A stretch of DNA of 64,000 bases, taken from Polynucleobacter sp. Tro8-14-1. GTDB lineage: Bacteria; Pseudomonadota; Gammaproteobacteria; Burkholderiales; Burkholderiaceae. This document shows positions 27,333 through 37,741 of the stretch, in pieces. Every line of letters starts with the position of its first letter. The first letter of the stretch is position 1. Position numbers and translations under genes: made by a program. The stretch is taken from contig NZ_JACVPX010000007.1 in the NCBI RefSeq assembly GCF_018881655.1, positions 62,001 through 126,000 of the forward strand, written 5' to 3'. The notes under the pieces are model-generated. The model was not told the DNA's origin and ran no database searches. It saw only the letters and a list, made by a program, of their open reading frames with translations.

Positions 27333-27941
27333 TTATTTTTTTGATGGAATTGCATAGCCAGCATCGCGTAGCATGCTGGTTAATGCAATCAGCGGCAAGC
27401 CAATTAAAGCGGTTGGATCATCGCTCTTGATCGACTCTAGCAGGCTGATGCCTAGGCCTTCTGACTTGGCGCTGCCAGCGCAATCATAAGGCTCTTCAGC
27501 CAGTAGGTAAGCCTCTAGGGTGCTGTCTGGAAGTTTGCGAAAAGTCACTTCAGTAGGAACACATAAAGTGGTTTGGGTATCACCCTTCATCAAACATAGC
27601 GCCGTTTGAAAGGTCACCACTTGACCACGCATGAGTTGTAGCTGCGCTAAGGCTCTTTCAAAATTACCAGGCTTACCAATCGCTGCACCACAAAGATCGG
27701 CGACTTGATCGGAGCCAATGACCCAAGCATCGGGATGCTCTTTAGCAACTGCAGCTGCTTTTGCTTGAGCAAGTCGTAGTGCCAAATCAAGAGTGCTCTC
27801 TCCAGTAAGTGGGGTTTCATCTACCTTTGGTGAGATGATTTCAAAGGGGATGCGTAGGCGTTCTAAAAGTTCACGTCGGTACACCGAAGTGGATGCCAAG
27901 ATGAGTCTTGGATTTTTAGGTGTATTTGTGGATGTACTCAT
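27333..27941 (-). CDS. yceF: Maf-family nucleotide pyrophosphatase YceF
   Basis: Hydrolyses modified nucleoside triphosphates (7-methyl-GTP for E. coli YceF). The Maf signature LILASTSVYRRELLERL is near the start, followed by VIGSDQVADLCG and a catalytic Asp/Lys region, and AGSAKSEGLGISLLESIKSDDPTALIGLPL at the end. ATG 27941 (MSTSTNTPKNPRL) is chosen over an upstream in-frame start that would overlap the divergent yceD gene. Its location next to yceD-rpmF is the same as in E. coli. Confidence 0.88.
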   Translation of the reverse strand: MSTSTNTPKNPRLILASTSVYRRELLERLRIPFEIISPKVDETPLTGESTLDLALRLAQAKAAAVAKEHPDAWVIGSDQVADLCGAAIGKPGNFERALAQLQLMRGQVVTFQTALCLMKGDTQTTLCVPTEVTFRKLPDSTLEAYLLAEEPYDCAGSAKSEGLGISLLESIKSDDPTALIGLPLIALTSMLRDAGYAIPSKK

Positions 27942-27983
27942 TTTTGCTGTGCTTTCTAAGGCGCCTTCATTTAGACTGATGCC

Positions 27984-28559
27984 ATGAATCGTAATCAAGT
28001 TTTACCTCAAGTCGAACTATCTCCCGAGCCTAGCGCCTTAAAGAGGGTAGATTTTTGTGCCCCCCAATCTTATGCAGGCACCGGTTTTTTAAGCTTGTCA
28101 GATATGCCAAGGGTGGCCGAGGAGGCGTCAACCGTTAACCCAGCCGATGGCTTTAATTGGTCTGTGAGGACCCATTTTGAGGATTCCCCGGGGAGTGAAC
28201 CCCATCAAATCCTCGAATTAGGGCTAAAAGGACGTCTGCACCTGGTTTGTCAGCGCTGTTTGCAAGATTGCGCGGTGGATTTGGACGAAAAACGTCGATT
28301 TATTCTGGTTTTGACAGATTCTGAAGCAGATGAATACCCTTTGGAGGATGAGGAGCAAGATCCTCTGGTCGTAAATCAGCACTTCAACCTCCTGGAAACG
28401 ATGGAGGATGAGGTTTTGCTGTCTTTTCCCCTGATTCCAAAGCATCCAGATGGGTTTTGTGAACCTCATGCATCTACCTTTGGGGATGAGGCTGATGAGG
28501 AGCCGTCAAATGAGCGGGAAAACCCCTTTAACATATTGAAAAATATGAAGAAAAACTGA
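27984..28559 (+). CDS. yceD: YceD/DUF177 family protein
   Basis: Conserved partner of rpmF, implicated in 23S rRNA or L32 homeostasis. The 191-aa sequence has the DUF177 core: LELGLKGRLHLVCQRCLQD with a Cys-x2-Cys pair, then an acidic region (LVLTDSEADEYPLEDEEQD) and LSFPLIPKHPDG. It is divergent from yceF and is followed by rpmF after about 105 bases. It starts the yceD-rpmF-plsX-fab cluster. Confidence 0.88.
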   Translation: MNRNQVLPQVELSPEPSALKRVDFCAPQSYAGTGFLSLSDMPRVAEEASTVNPADGFNWSVRTHFEDSPGSEPHQILELGLKGRLHLVCQRCLQDCAVDLDEKRRFILVLTDSEADEYPLEDEEQDPLVVNQHFNLLETMEDEVLLSFPLIPKHPDGFCEPHASTFGDEADEEPSNERENPFNILKNMKKN

Positions 28560-28580
28560 AATTAGGGGCCTGATTTCAGT
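28555..28580 (+). terminator. possible attenuator hairpin at the end of yceD
   Basis: ACTGAAAT/ATTTCAGT forms an 8-bp stem with a 10-base loop; it includes the yceD stop and is followed by TGTTGTTTT. The T-tract is weak, so read-through to rpmF is likely. Confidence 0.4.
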
Positions 28581-28664
28581 TGTTGTTTTAAGTATCTTTT
28601 GTCAATAAATCAAGCATTTAGGCGCATTTCCATGCTAGAATATCGCCTTGCTTAGGAGTTCAAT

Positions 28665-28844
28665 ATGGCCGTTCAACAAAACAAAAAATCACCTTCCAAA
28701 CGTGGCATGCACCGTGCGCACGACTTCTTGACCGCACCTGCTACGGCTGTTGAAGCCACAACTGGTGAGGCTCATTTGCGCCACCACATTTCACCTAACG
28801 GCTACTATCGTGGTCGTAAAGTTGTTAAAACTAAAAACGACTAA
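28665..28844 (+). CDS. rpmF: 50S ribosomal protein L32
   Basis: A 59-aa ribosomal protein. It begins [20 protein letters not shown] and continues through [15 protein letters not shown]; the Cys ligands of zinc-binding L32 variants are absent, as in many proteobacteria. TTAGGAG is a good ribosome site 8 bases before the ATG, and a -10-like TAGAAT at 28636 suggests its own promoter. An intrinsic terminator follows. Confidence 0.96.
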   Translation: MAVQQNKKSPSKRGMHRAHDFLTAPATAVEATTGEAHLRHHISPNGYYRGRKVVKTKND

Positions 28845-28865
28845 TTTTTTAGTCTAAACAGATAG

Positions 28866-28893
28866 AAGCGGCTCCAGTAAAAGCCGCTTTTTT
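28866..28893 (+). terminator. intrinsic terminator between rpmF and plsX
   Basis: AAGCGGCT/AGCCGCTT (8 bp, 8-base loop) is followed by a run of T. It lies before the plsX start and should partly separate L32 from the lipid genes. Confidence 0.85.
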
Positions 28894-28927
28894 CTTGGAT
28901 AAATCACTTGCAGCAATCAATGAGCTT

Positions 28928-29941
28928 ATGAGCGTTACTCTTGCTATTGATGCCATGGGCGGAGATCATGGAGTCGTCGTGACGGTTCCGGCTGCCTGCG
29001 ATTTTTTAGAAAAACACGCTGACGTGAAGATTACCCTCGTTGGTGATCCCGATTTAATCAAGCAAGTCTTGAGTAAATCTCCTAAAGCTCCTATGGAGCG
29101 AATTCAAATTATTTCCGCTAGCGAAGTTGTCTTAATGGATGATCCCATTGAGATTGCTCTGCGTCGCAAAAAAGATTCGTCTATGCGTGTTGCCATTGAG
29201 CAAGTTAAAGAGGGTGCTGCTGATGCTGTAGTTTCATCAGGCAATACTGGCGCACTCATGGCGATCTCTCGCTACATTCTCAAAACGCTTGATGGCGTTG
29301 ATCGCCCTGCGATTGCTACCGCGATCCCCAATGAATTAGGGCGCGGGACAACTATGCTGGACCTCGGCGCAAATGCCGACTGTGAACCAATGCACTTGGT
29401 GCAGTTTGCTCAGATGGCAAACGTGATGGTGCAAGTGGTGGATGGCAAACAAAACCCTTCAATTGGCCTTCTCAATATTGGTGAGGAAGTGATTAAAGGG
29501 AATGAAGTTGTTAAGCAAACCAGTGAGTTACTTCGTCAAACCTCTTTAAACTTTTACGGCAACGTAGAAGGCAACGATATTTTCAAGGGTACTACGGATA
29601 TCGTGGTGTGCGATGGTTTTGTTGGCAACGTCGTTCTGAAAGCCAGTGAAGGCTTGGCAAAAATGATGAGTGGTTTGATTCGCCAAGAATTTAATCGCTC
29701 ATGGCTTACCAAGTTAATGGCGATCTGTGCAATGGTGCCATTGCTAAGAGTACGTAAGCGTGTTGATCATCGTCGTTATAACGGCGCAGTATTGTTGGGT
29801 TTACGTGGTTGTGTAATTAAGAGCCATGGTTCTGCTGATCGGTTTGCTTTTGGCTTTGCCTTGGATCGCGCCTATGAGGCGGCTAAGAACCGCATGGTGG
29901 AGCGCATTGCTGCAGCCTTTGTAGTGGAGACAAAAGTATGA
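28928..29941 (+). CDS. plsX: Phosphate acyltransferase PlsX
   Basis: Converts acyl-ACP to acyl-phosphate for membrane phospholipid synthesis. It starts [15 protein letters not shown], the usual PlsX N-terminus; the frame is open 33 bases further upstream but that part abuts the terminator and is not conserved. Typical blocks [26 protein letters not shown] and [15 protein letters not shown] are present. 337 aa. Its end overlaps the fabH start by 4 bases. Confidence 0.96.
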   Translation: MSVTLAIDAMGGDHGVVVTVPAACDFLEKHADVKITLVGDPDLIKQVLSKSPKAPMERIQIISASEVVLMDDPIEIALRRKKDSSMRVAIEQVKEGAADAVVSSGNTGALMAISRYILKTLDGVDRPAIATAIPNELGRGTTMLDLGANADCEPMHLVQFAQMANVMVQVVDGKQNPSIGLLNIGEEVIKGNEVVKQTSELLRQTSLNFYGNVEGNDIFKGTTDIVVCDGFVGNVVLKASEGLAKMMSGLIRQEFNRSWLTKLMAICAMVPLLRVRKRVDHRRYNGAVLLGLRGCVIKSHGSADRFAFGFALDRAYEAAKNRMVERIAAAFVVETKV

Positions 29942-30924
29942 GTATTTTTGCAAGAGTAGCGGGTACCGGAAGTTATCTTCCTGAGTTGCGCTTAACTAAC
30001 CAAGACTTAGTGGAGCGTCTTGCTAAAACTGGCTTAGAGACCAGTGATGAGTGGATTAAAACGCGTAGCGGTATTTCCGCACGTCACTTTGCCGCTGAAA
30101 ATGAGTTAACTAGTGATCTGGCTGCCAAGGCGGCACAAGCTGCATTAACTAGTGCCGGCATTACCTCTGAAGATTTGGACCTCATCATTTTGGCCACTTC
30201 TACTCCAGATCATTTGGGTGGTTTTCCAAGTACCGCTTGCGTTGTACAAGACAAATTGGGCGCACACACTGCTTGTGCTGCTTTTGATGTGCAAGCAGTG
30301 TGTGCTGGTTTTACTTATGCGCTTGCCATTGCAGATGCATTTATTCGATGTGGCTCATACAAAAAAGTATTGGTCATTGGCGCAGAAACATTCTCCCGTA
30401 TTCTAAATTTCCAAGACCGTGGCACTTGCGTCTTGTTTGGCGATGGTGCTGGAGCTGTTGTACTTGAGGCTTCTAAAGAAGCCGGCATTCTCTCTACTGC
30501 ATTACATGCCGATGGTAGTCAACGCGATATTTTGTGTGTTCCTGGGCGTGCAGGTAATGGCGAAGTGCATGGTTCCCCATTTATGACTATGGATGGTCCA
30601 GCGGTCTTTAAGCTTGCTGTGAAGGTCTTAGAGCAGGTAGCTCACGAGGCGCTCGAAAAAGCGAACCTCAAGGCTGAGCAAATCGACTGGCTAGTACCGC
30701 ATCAAGCCAATATTCGCATCATGGAAGGCACGGCTAAGAAGATGGGCATGTCCATGGATAAAGTCATTGTTACTGTGCATGAGCATGGCAATACTTCGGC
30801 TGCATCCATTCCGTTGGCATTAGATGCTGGCGTGCGCTCTGGGCAGATTCAGCGTGGACAACATCTCTTGCTAGAGGGTGTTGGCGGCGGGTTCGCTTGG
30901 GGTGCGGTTGCGATTAAATACTAA
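29938..30924 (+). CDS. fabH: 3-oxoacyl-ACP synthase III FabH
   Basis: Initiates fatty-acid synthesis by condensing acetyl-CoA with malonyl-ACP. The 328-aa thiolase-fold protein has the catalytic Cys in [12 protein letters not shown], His in VPHQANIRI and Asn in [14 protein letters not shown] overlap with plsX indicates translational coupling. fabD follows after 59 bases. Confidence 0.97.
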   Translation: MSIFARVAGTGSYLPELRLTNQDLVERLAKTGLETSDEWIKTRSGISARHFAAENELTSDLAAKAAQAALTSAGITSEDLDLIILATSTPDHLGGFPSTACVVQDKLGAHTACAAFDVQAVCAGFTYALAIADAFIRCGSYKKVLVIGAETFSRILNFQDRGTCVLFGDGAGAVVLEASKEAGILSTALHADGSQRDILCVPGRAGNGEVHGSPFMTMDGPAVFKLAVKVLEQVAHEALEKANLKAEQIDWLVPHQANIRIMEGTAKKMGMSMDKVIVTVHEHGNTSAASIPLALDAGVRSGQIQRGQHLLLEGVGGGFAWGAVAIKY

Positions 30925-30983
30925 GAGCGGCACACTATTTTTATTCATTCATCTCTTTAATTTCTTTTCAGCGAATTAATCAC

Positions 30984-31919
30984 ATGACATTTGCATTTGT
31001 ATTTCCTGGTCAAGGCTCTCAATCCGTTGGCATGCTCAATTCCATTTCTGAGCGTCCAGAAGTACGCGCAACATTGCAAGAGGCTTCTGAGGCATTAGGT
31101 GAGGACGTTGCAAAGCTGATTTCTGAAGGCCCTGCAGAGGTGCTGTCATTAACCACGAATACTCAGCCTGTGATGTTGACTGCAGGCGTTGCTTTTTATC
31201 GAGCCTGGCTGGCAGCAGGTGGATCTGCGCCTAAGGTAATGGCAGGTCATAGTCTTGGTGAGTACACTGCCTTGGTTGCATCTGGCGTTATTTCTTTTAA
31301 AGATGCTGTTCCATTGGTGCGCTTTCGTGCTGAAGCAATGCAAACTGCTGTGCCGGTAGGTGCAGGCGGCATGGCTGCGATTCTCGGCTTGGATGATGCA
31401 ATCGTGATTCAGGTGTGTGCTGAAGCAAGTGCTGTTTCTGGTGGTGTTGTTGAAGCCGTCAATTTCAATGCCCCCGGCCAAGTGGTGATTGCTGGTGCAA
31501 GTGATGCCGTTACTAAGGCATGTGAATTATTAAAGGCTGCTGGCGCTAAGCGTGCCTTGCCGTTGCCAGTATCTGCACCATTTCATTCTTCTTTGCTGCA
31601 GCCAGCCTCTGAAAAATTGAAAGGCTACTTAGCCAGCATTGAATTTAAAGCACCAACCATTGCTGTGATTAATAACGTGGATGTTCAAATCTTGAATGAC
31701 CCGATTGCAATTAAAGATGCCTTAGTGCGTCAAGCTGCTAAGCCTGTACGTTGGCAAGAAACCGTTCAGGCTATGGCCTCTCAAGGCATTACTCGGGTAG
31801 TAGAGTGCGGTCCTGGCAAAGTATTGGCAGGCCTTACCAAGCGCATTAATGATCAGGTCACTGGTGTGCCGGTATTTGATGAAGTCAGCTTGAATGAAGT
31901 TCTGGCAAGCTTTCAATAA
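30984..31919 (+). CDS. fabD: Malonyl-CoA:ACP transacylase FabD
   Basis: Loads malonyl groups on ACP. The 311-aa protein opens TFAFVFPGQGSQSVGML; the nucleophile Ser is in MAGHSLGEYTAL, the catalytic His in VSAPFHSSLL, and VVECGPGKVLAGL closes the fold. Third in the fab cluster, 26 bases before fabG. Confidence 0.97.
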   Translation: MTFAFVFPGQGSQSVGMLNSISERPEVRATLQEASEALGEDVAKLISEGPAEVLSLTTNTQPVMLTAGVAFYRAWLAAGGSAPKVMAGHSLGEYTALVASGVISFKDAVPLVRFRAEAMQTAVPVGAGGMAAILGLDDAIVIQVCAEASAVSGGVVEAVNFNAPGQVVIAGASDAVTKACELLKAAGAKRALPLPVSAPFHSSLLQPASEKLKGYLASIEFKAPTIAVINNVDVQILNDPIAIKDALVRQAAKPVRWQETVQAMASQGITRVVECGPGKVLAGLTKRINDQVTGVPVFDEVSLNEVLASFQ

Positions 31920-31945
31920 AACAAACGTTATAGCGGAAGATAAAA

Positions 31946-32689
31946 ATGAATCTCGACTTAAGCGGACAAATTGCTTTAGTAACTGGCGCCTCACGCGGTA
32001 TTGGTCAGGCAATCGCGGATGAGCTAGTCAAGTGTGGCGCCAAGGTAATTGGAACGGCTACATCCGAGAGTGGAGCTAAAGCGATTGATGAGCGTTTAAA
32101 AGCTTCAGGCGGTGCTGGCAAAGTATTGAATGTGACTGCCCCAAATGCTTGTGAAGAAATTATTGATCTGATCGTCAAAGAGTATGGCGGCATCAACATC
32201 TTGGTGAATAACGCCGGCATCACTCGTGACAATTTAGCAATGCGCATGAAGTCTGAAGAGTGGACTGATGTGATTGATACCAACCTCAGTTCAGTCTTCC
32301 GTCTTTCTCAAGCAGTAATGCGTCCCATGATGAAGGCCCGTGGTGGCCGCATTATTAATATCACTTCAATTGTTGGTCATATGGGTAATCCTGGTCAGGC
32401 AAACTACGCAGCTGCAAAAGCAGGCGTTTCTGGAATGACCCGTGCCTTAGCCCGTGAAATTGGTAGCCGCAATATCACTGTGAATTGCGTAGCTCCTGGA
32501 TTTATCGACACTGATATGACCCGCGCCTTGAGCGAAGAACAGCAAAATGCCCTAAAAGTGAACATTCCTTTGGCGCGTTTGGGTAGTCCTGAGGATGTTG
32601 CCCAAGCGGTGGCCTTTTTGGCCTCTCCAGCGGCTGGCTACATTACGGGTAATACCCTGCACGTCAATGGCGGACTCTATTTAGCCTAA
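31946..32689 (+). CDS. fabG: 3-oxoacyl-ACP reductase FabG
   Basis: NADPH-dependent SDR that reduces 3-oxoacyl-ACP. The TGASRGIGQAIADEL cofactor motif, LVNNAGITRDNL, catalytic Ser in ITSIVGHMG and YAAAKAG with Tyr and Lys are all intact; it ends HVNGGLYLA. 247 aa as expected. Followed by acpP, which has a promoter-like sequence of its own. Confidence 0.97.
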   Translation: MNLDLSGQIALVTGASRGIGQAIADELVKCGAKVIGTATSESGAKAIDERLKASGGAGKVLNVTAPNACEEIIDLIVKEYGGINILVNNAGITRDNLAMRMKSEEWTDVIDTNLSSVFRLSQAVMRPMMKARGGRIINITSIVGHMGNPGQANYAAAKAGVSGMTRALAREIGSRNITVNCVAPGFIDTDMTRALSEEQQNALKVNIPLARLGSPEDVAQAVAFLASPAAGYITGNTLHVNGGLYLA

Positions 32690-32724
32690 CGGCAAAGCCA
32701 GGATTTGGTCATTTTTAGGCGAAT

Positions 32725-32753
32725 TTGCTAATTCGGTCCGCCAAACTGATAAA
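32725..32753 (+). promoter_or_regulatory. predicted acpP promoter
   Basis: TTGCTA and GATAAA are spaced by 17 bases in the fabG-acpP gap, giving a start about 30 bases before the acpP ATG. High separate expression of ACP would make sense. Confidence 0.5.
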
Positions 32754-32790
32754 ATCCTTTCATCGTTTTTTACAACCCCTGGGGAAATTA

Positions 32791-33030
32791 ATGGACAACA
32801 TCGAACAACGCGTTAAGAAAATCGTCGCTGAGCAATTAGGCGTCGCAGAAGGAGACATCAAGAATGAATCTTCTTTCGTGAACGACTTGGGCGCTGACTC
32901 TCTTGACACTGTTGAGCTGGTTATGGCCTTGGAAGATGAATTCGGCATCGAAATTCCTGATGAGGAAGCTGAAAAGATCACCACAGTTCAGCTCGCGATC
33001 GACTTCGCTACATCAAAAGCTCAGGGTTAA
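32791..33030 (+). CDS. acpP: Acyl carrier protein
   Basis: A 79-aa ACP carrying acyl chains on phosphopantetheine at Ser37 within [10 protein letters not shown]. The start is ATG 32791 ([12 protein letters not shown]) behind CTGGGGAAATTA; a longer frame upstream is only the open leader. AcpS, which adds the prosthetic group, is encoded at 41820 in the same cluster. Confidence 0.97.
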   Translation: MDNIEQRVKKIVAEQLGVAEGDIKNESSFVNDLGADSLDTVELVMALEDEFGIEIPDEEAEKITTVQLAIDFATSKAQG

Positions 33031-33051
33031 TTCCCTAGCCTAGGTATTACT

Positions 33052-34299
33052 GTGTCAGCATCAAATGGCCGACGCCGGGTAGTAGTCACCGGCCTTGGCC
33101 TTATCTCACCTGTTGGTAATTCAGTTGATGTAGCTTGGTCTAATTTGCTTGCGGGCAAATCAGGTATTGCTACCATCACTAAGTTTGACCACACTCCGCT
33201 TAGCGTTCATTTCGCTGGAGAGGTGAAAGATTTCAATGTCGAAGAATATGTTTCTGCCAAAGAAGCGCGCCACATGGATACCTTTATCCATTACGGCATT
33301 GCTGCTGGTACACAAGCCATTCGCGACAGTGGTTTAGAGATCACCGAACAAAACGCTGAGCGCATTGGCGTCATGGTTGGTTCCGGCATCGGTGGCTTGC
33401 CAATGATTGAAGAAACGGGTGCTGAGTTATTGGCTCGTGGTCCTCGTCGTATCTCCCCTTTCTTTGTTCCAGGCTCCATCATCAATATGATTTCTGGCCA
33501 CCTCAGCATCTTGTTTGGTCTCAAAGGTCCAAACGTGGCTGCGGTAACAGCTTGTACAACGGGTTTACACAGCATTGGATTGGCTGCACGCTTAATTCAG
33601 TACGGTGATGCTGATGTCATGGTTGCTGGCGGTGCTGAATCGACTATCTCCGCATTAGGGGTTGGTGGCTTTGCTTCTGCAAGAGCGCTTTCTACTCGCA
33701 ATGATGATCCTGCAACTGCATCACGCCCTTGGGATAGAGACCGCGATGGTTTTGTTCTGGGTGAGGGCGCAGGCGTAGTGGTGATTGAAGAGTATGAGCA
33801 CGCTAAAGCCCGTGGCGCAAAAATCTATTGCGAATTACTGGGCTTCGGCATGAGTGGTGACGCTTATCACATGACTGCCCCAAATATGGATGGCCCCCGT
33901 CGTTGCATGCTTAATGCAATGCGCGACGCAGGCCTAAATGCTGATCAGATTCAATATATTAATGCTCACGGCACTTCCACGCCTTTGGGTGATAAGAATG
34001 AAACTGGCGCTATTAAGGCTGCTCTTGGCGACCACGCTAAGAAGACTTTAATTAACTCCACCAAGTCTATGACTGGTCACCTCTTGGGCGGTGCAGGTGG
34101 CCTGGAGTCTGTTTTCACGATTTTGGCTCTTCATAACCAAAAATCACCACCTACTATCAATATTTTCAATCAAGATCCTGAGTGCGACCTGGACTACTGC
34201 GCCAATACCGCTAGGGATGTGAGGATTGACCATGCAGTCAAAAACAATTTTGGCTTTGGGGGTACTAACGGTACCTTGATTTTTGGCAAACTGACCTAA
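33052..34299 (+). CDS. fabF: 3-oxoacyl-ACP synthase II FabF
   Basis: Elongating condensing enzyme of 415 aa. A GTG start ([16 protein letters not shown]) fits the family. The catalytic Cys is in [12 protein letters not shown], and the His pair in [11 protein letters not shown] and [12 protein letters not shown]. It ends [10 protein letters not shown]. 21 bases after acpP. Directly followed by a DegP-type protease rather than rpoE. Confidence 0.97.
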   Translation: MSASNGRRRVVVTGLGLISPVGNSVDVAWSNLLAGKSGIATITKFDHTPLSVHFAGEVKDFNVEEYVSAKEARHMDTFIHYGIAAGTQAIRDSGLEITEQNAERIGVMVGSGIGGLPMIEETGAELLARGPRRISPFFVPGSIINMISGHLSILFGLKGPNVAAVTACTTGLHSIGLAARLIQYGDADVMVAGGAESTISALGVGGFASARALSTRNDDPATASRPWDRDRDGFVLGEGAGVVVIEEYEHAKARGAKIYCELLGFGMSGDAYHMTAPNMDGPRRCMLNAMRDAGLNADQIQYINAHGTSTPLGDKNETGAIKAALGDHAKKTLINSTKSMTGHLLGGAGGLESVFTILALHNQKSPPTINIFNQDPECDLDYCANTARDVRIDHAVKNNFGFGGTNGTLIFGKLT

Positions 34300-34350
34300 T
34301 ATTCTTAATATCTTCATTGTTGGTTTTCACCAAGTAGGTTCTATAGCATC

Positions 34351-35799
34351 ATGAAAAAGTACTTCATTGCACTCTTGGCTATATTTAGTCTGGGACAAGT
34401 CGCCTTTATTCCATTTGCTTCTGCGCAAAATCCCCGGGTCACGATTCCTGACTTTGCGGATTTGGTTGAACGCGCAAGTCCTGCAGTTGTCAATATTCGT
34501 ACCACTGAAAAAGTAGTAGTGCAGCAAGCGCAAGGTGGCATTCCGGGAATCCCAGAAGATCAGGCGGAATTTTTCCGCCGTTTCTTTGGTGTACCAATTC
34601 CAGGAATCCCAAATGGACCTAAACCAGCGCAACCTAATTTAGGCAAGCCGCAAGAAGCGGATCGTGGAGTAGGCTCTGGTTTCATTATCGAATCCAATGG
34701 TCTGATTTTGACTAACGCTCACGTTGTTGAGGGTGCCACCACTATTTATGTAACCCTGACTGATAAGCGCGAGTTCAAAGCAAAGTTACTTGGCATGGAT
34801 AAGCGTACCGACGTTGCAGTCGTCAAAATTGAAGCGCGTGATTTGCCAAAGCTACCTTTAGGTGATTCATCGAGGGTGCGAGTAGGTGAATGGGTGCTTG
34901 CAATTGGTTCCCCGTTCGGCCTTGAGAACACGGTGACTGCAGGTATTGTGTCGGCGAAGAGTCGCGATACAGGCGACTACTTACCTTTTATTCAGACTGA
35001 CGTTGCTGTGAATCCAGGAAACTCTGGAGGGCCGCTTTTAAATACGGCTGGTCAAGTAATTGGTATCAACTCACAAATCTTTAGTCGCTCTGGTGGGTAT
35101 ATGGGTATCTCCTTTGCGATCCCGATTGATGAAGCAATGCGTGTTGCAGATCAATTGCGTACATCCGGAAAGATTTCTCGCGGGCGTATTGGTGTTGCTT
35201 TGAGTGAGATGACGAAAGAGGTAGCTGAGAGTCTTGGTTTAGGAAAACCTCGTGGCGCTTATGTGCGCAATGTTGAACCAGGTGGCCCTGCAGCCGCCGG
35301 TGGAATTGAGGCGGGCGATGTGATTCTGAGCTTCAATGGCAAAGATATTTCTAAGTCCACCGATTTGCCTAGAGTCGTAGGTGAAACCAAGCCAGGTACT
35401 TCTGTGCCTGTGCAAGTTTGGCGTAAAGGCGGAACCCGTGATTTAACGGTTACCGTAACTGATACCGAATCCGGTCAGGTGGTCAACAAGAAGCCTGATG
35501 CACCCGCAACCAGTGGCAATAGCGTCAATACCCTTGGAGTTGTTGTAGGCGAGTTATCGGATGGCAAAAAGAAGGACTTAAATATTAAAGGTGGAGTTGA
35601 AGTGACTGGTTTAGGTGATGGCCCCTTGGCAAAAGCGGGGATTCGACCAGGTGACGTCATTATTCGGGTGGCGGATGCCGATATTACGAGCGTTAAGCAG
35701 TTTGAGGCTCTAGTTAAGGGTTTGGACGCCAATAAGGCTGTACCGGTCTTTATCCGTCGCGCTGACAGCACTTTAGTCTTTCCCGTAAGGCCTAAATAA
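34351..35799 (+). CDS. mucD: Periplasmic serine protease of the DegP/MucD family
   Basis: Envelope quality-control protease of 482 aa. A signal peptide (1-25) is cut after PFASA. The triad is His124 (LTNAHVVEG), Asp154 (KRTDVAVVKI) and Ser225 (NPGNSGGPLL). Two PDZ domains follow, at about 255-345 and 385-470. In most Burkholderiales this gene lies behind rpoE-rseA-rseB; here fabF is the direct neighbour, with only 51 bases between. mucD is named from that locus; DegQ is an equivalent label. Confidence 0.93.
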   Translation: MKKYFIALLAIFSLGQVAFIPFASAQNPRVTIPDFADLVERASPAVVNIRTTEKVVVQQAQGGIPGIPEDQAEFFRRFFGVPIPGIPNGPKPAQPNLGKPQEADRGVGSGFIIESNGLILTNAHVVEGATTIYVTLTDKREFKAKLLGMDKRTDVAVVKIEARDLPKLPLGDSSRVRVGEWVLAIGSPFGLENTVTAGIVSAKSRDTGDYLPFIQTDVAVNPGNSGGPLLNTAGQVIGINSQIFSRSGGYMGISFAIPIDEAMRVADQLRTSGKISRGRIGVALSEMTKEVAESLGLGKPRGAYVRNVEPGGPAAAGGIEAGDVILSFNGKDISKSTDLPRVVGETKPGTSVPVQVWRKGGTRDLTVTVTDTESGQVVNKKPDAPATSGNSVNTLGVVVGELSDGKKKDLNIKGGVEVTGLGDGPLAKAGIRPGDVIIRVADADITSVKQFEALVKGLDANKAVPVFIRRADSTLVFPVRPK

Positions 35800-35826
35800 C
35801 CCCATTTTGCGCCTAAAAAAGGGGTT

Positions 35827-35845
35827 TGGCGCCTTTTAGGCGCCA
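35827..35845. repeat. GC-rich inverted repeat between mucD and lepA
   Basis: TGGCGCC/GGCGCCA with a 5-base loop; an earlier GCGCC at 35809 could pair with the same arm, making alternative hairpins. It probably contributes to termination after mucD, but no proper T-run follows. A second hairpin CGCATCA/TGGTGCG lies at about 35881-35897, before lepA. Confidence 0.5.
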
Positions 35846-35935
35846 CCCATTACAATCACTTTAAGACGACTTTTTGCAGCGCATCATCGTGGTGCGTTCT
35901 GACAAGGCGTTTTTTGAATGACCTATTAAGACGCT

Positions 35936-37741
35936 ATGGATTTAATCCGCAATTTTTCTATCATCGCCCATATCGATCACGGCAAATCGACGCTTGCTGA
36001 TCGCATTATTCAGCTCTGTGGCGGTCTCTCCGATCGTGAAATGGAAGCCCAAGTTCTAGACTCAATGGATATTGAGCGTGAGCGCGGCATCACTATTAAG
36101 GCGCAAACCGCAGCTTTAAATTACAAAGCCAAAGACGGCAAGATTTACCATATCAACCTGATTGACACCCCGGGACACGTCGACTTCTCTTATGAGGTCA
36201 GTCGCTCTTTGTCTGCCTGTGAAGGTGCGTTGTTGGTCGTAGATGCGAGTCAAGGTGTTGAGGCGCAAACGGTTGCCAACTGTTACATGGCGCTTGAGTT
36301 GGGCGTTGAGGTTGTACCAGTGCTCAATAAGATTGACTTACCTCAAGCCGATCCTGAGCGTGCTAAAAAAGAAATTGAAGACGTCATTGGTATCGATGCT
36401 TCTGAGGCCGTCACCTGCTCAGCCAAAACAGGTTTGGGTGTTGCAGATGTCATCGAGGAAATGATCGCCAGAGTGCCGCCGCCAAAGGGTAATGCAGAGG
36501 ATCCATTGCAAGCCTTGATTATTGACTCCTGGTTTGACAATTATGTAGGCGTTGTCATGTTGGTGCGCGTTGTGAATGGCACTCTAAAACCAAAAGAAAA
36601 AATTACCTTGATGGCTAATGGTTCAAGCCATTTAGTCGAGCATGTAGGCGTGTTTAGTCCGAAGTCATTAGATCGTCCAGAGCTATCTGCTGGTCAAGTG
36701 GGTTTTGTGATTGCCGGCATTAAAGAATTAAAAGCTGCCAAGGTTGGCGACACCGTGACACATACTCCTGGGCAGCAAGGGCGCGTTCCTGCGGCTGAGC
36801 CACTACCTGGTTTTAAAGAAGTGAAGCCCCAAGTTTTTGCTGGCTTATATCCAGTAGAGGCGAGTGAATACGATCAGCTGCGCGAGTCCCTTGAAAAGCT
36901 CAAGTTAAATGACGCCTCACTCTTATATGAGCCAGAGGTTTCACAGGCTCTAGGTTTTGGATTCCGCTGCGGCTTCTTGGGTTTGCTCCACATGGAGATT
37001 GTGCAAGAGCGTTTAGAGCGTCAGTACGGCATGAATCTCATCACGACCGCTCCAACGGTGGTGTATCAAGTGGAGCAGTCTGATGGCACGCTCATGATGG
37101 TGGATAACCCGTCGAAGATGCCCGAGGCTAGCAAGATCAATACCATTCTTGAGCCGATTGTGACGGTCAATTTATACATGCCGCAAGAGTATGTAGGGGC
37201 GATGATTACTTTGTGCGTAGGTAAGCGCGGCATTCAGATGGACATGAACTACTTAGGTCGTCAGGTCAAACTCACTTATGAGTTGCCGATGGCCGAGATT
37301 GTTTTGGACTTCTTTGACAAAATGAAATCCATCTCACGCGGATATGCCTCAATGGATTACGAGTTCAAAGAATATCGCCCGGCAGACGTAGTTAAGGTCG
37401 ACATCCTCATTAATAGTGAGCGGGTTGATGCCCTCTCAGTGATTGTTCACCGCAGTAATAGTCAACATCGTGGGCGCGAAGTAGTTGCCAAGATGCGCGG
37501 CATTATTCCTCGTCAAATGTTTGATGTAGCGATTCAGGCGGCAATTGGTAGCAATATCGTTGCGCGTGAAAACGTCAAAGCTTTGCGTAAAAACGTTTTG
37601 GCTAAGTGCTACGGTGGTGACATTTCCCGTAAGCGTAAGTTATTAGAGAAGCAAAAAGAAGGTAAGAAGCGTATGAAGCAAGTCGGTAACGTAGAAATTC
37701 CACAAGAAGCCTTTTTGGCCATTCTGCAGGTGGAGGATTAA
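35936..37741 (+). CDS. lepA: Elongation factor 4 (LepA)
   Basis: Translational GTPase that acts on stalled or mispositioned ribosomes and in 30S assembly. 601 aa with P-loop [13 protein letters not shown], switch [21 protein letters not shown] and NKIDLP, then the LepA-specific C-terminal domain ending [15 protein letters not shown]. The stop overlaps the lepB ATG by one base (TAATG), so the two are coupled. Confidence 0.97.
   Translation: MDLIRNFSIIAHIDHGKSTLADRIIQLCGGLSDREMEAQVLDSMDIERERGITIKAQTAALNYKAKDGKIYHINLIDTPGHVDFSYEVSRSLSACEGALLVVDASQGVEAQTVANCYMALELGVEVVPVLNKIDLPQADPERAKKEIEDVIGIDASEAVTCSAKTGLGVADVIEEMIARVPPPKGNAEDPLQALIIDSWFDNYVGVVMLVRVVNGTLKPKEKITLMANGSSHLVEHVGVFSPKSLDRPELSAGQVGFVIAGIKELKAAKVGDTVTHTPGQQGRVPAAEPLPGFKEVKPQVFAGLYPVEASEYDQLRESLEKLKLNDASLLYEPEVSQALGFGFRCGFLGLLHMEIVQERLERQYGMNLITTAPTVVYQVEQSDGTLMMVDNPSKMPEASKINTILEPIVTVNLYMPQEYVGAMITLCVGKRGIQMDMNYLGRQVKLTYELPMAEIVLDFFDKMKSISRGYASMDYEFKEYRPADVVKVDILINSERVDALSVIVHRSNSQHRGREVVAKMRGIIPRQMFDVAIQAAIGSNIVARENVKALRKNVLAKCYGGDISRKRKLLEKQKEGKKRMKQVGNVEIPQEAFLAILQVED

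Noticed and set aside
28895..28927. Earlier start for plsX
   Set aside because: It follows directly on the terminator T-run and adds 11 residues not expected before the conserved [12 protein letters not shown] start.
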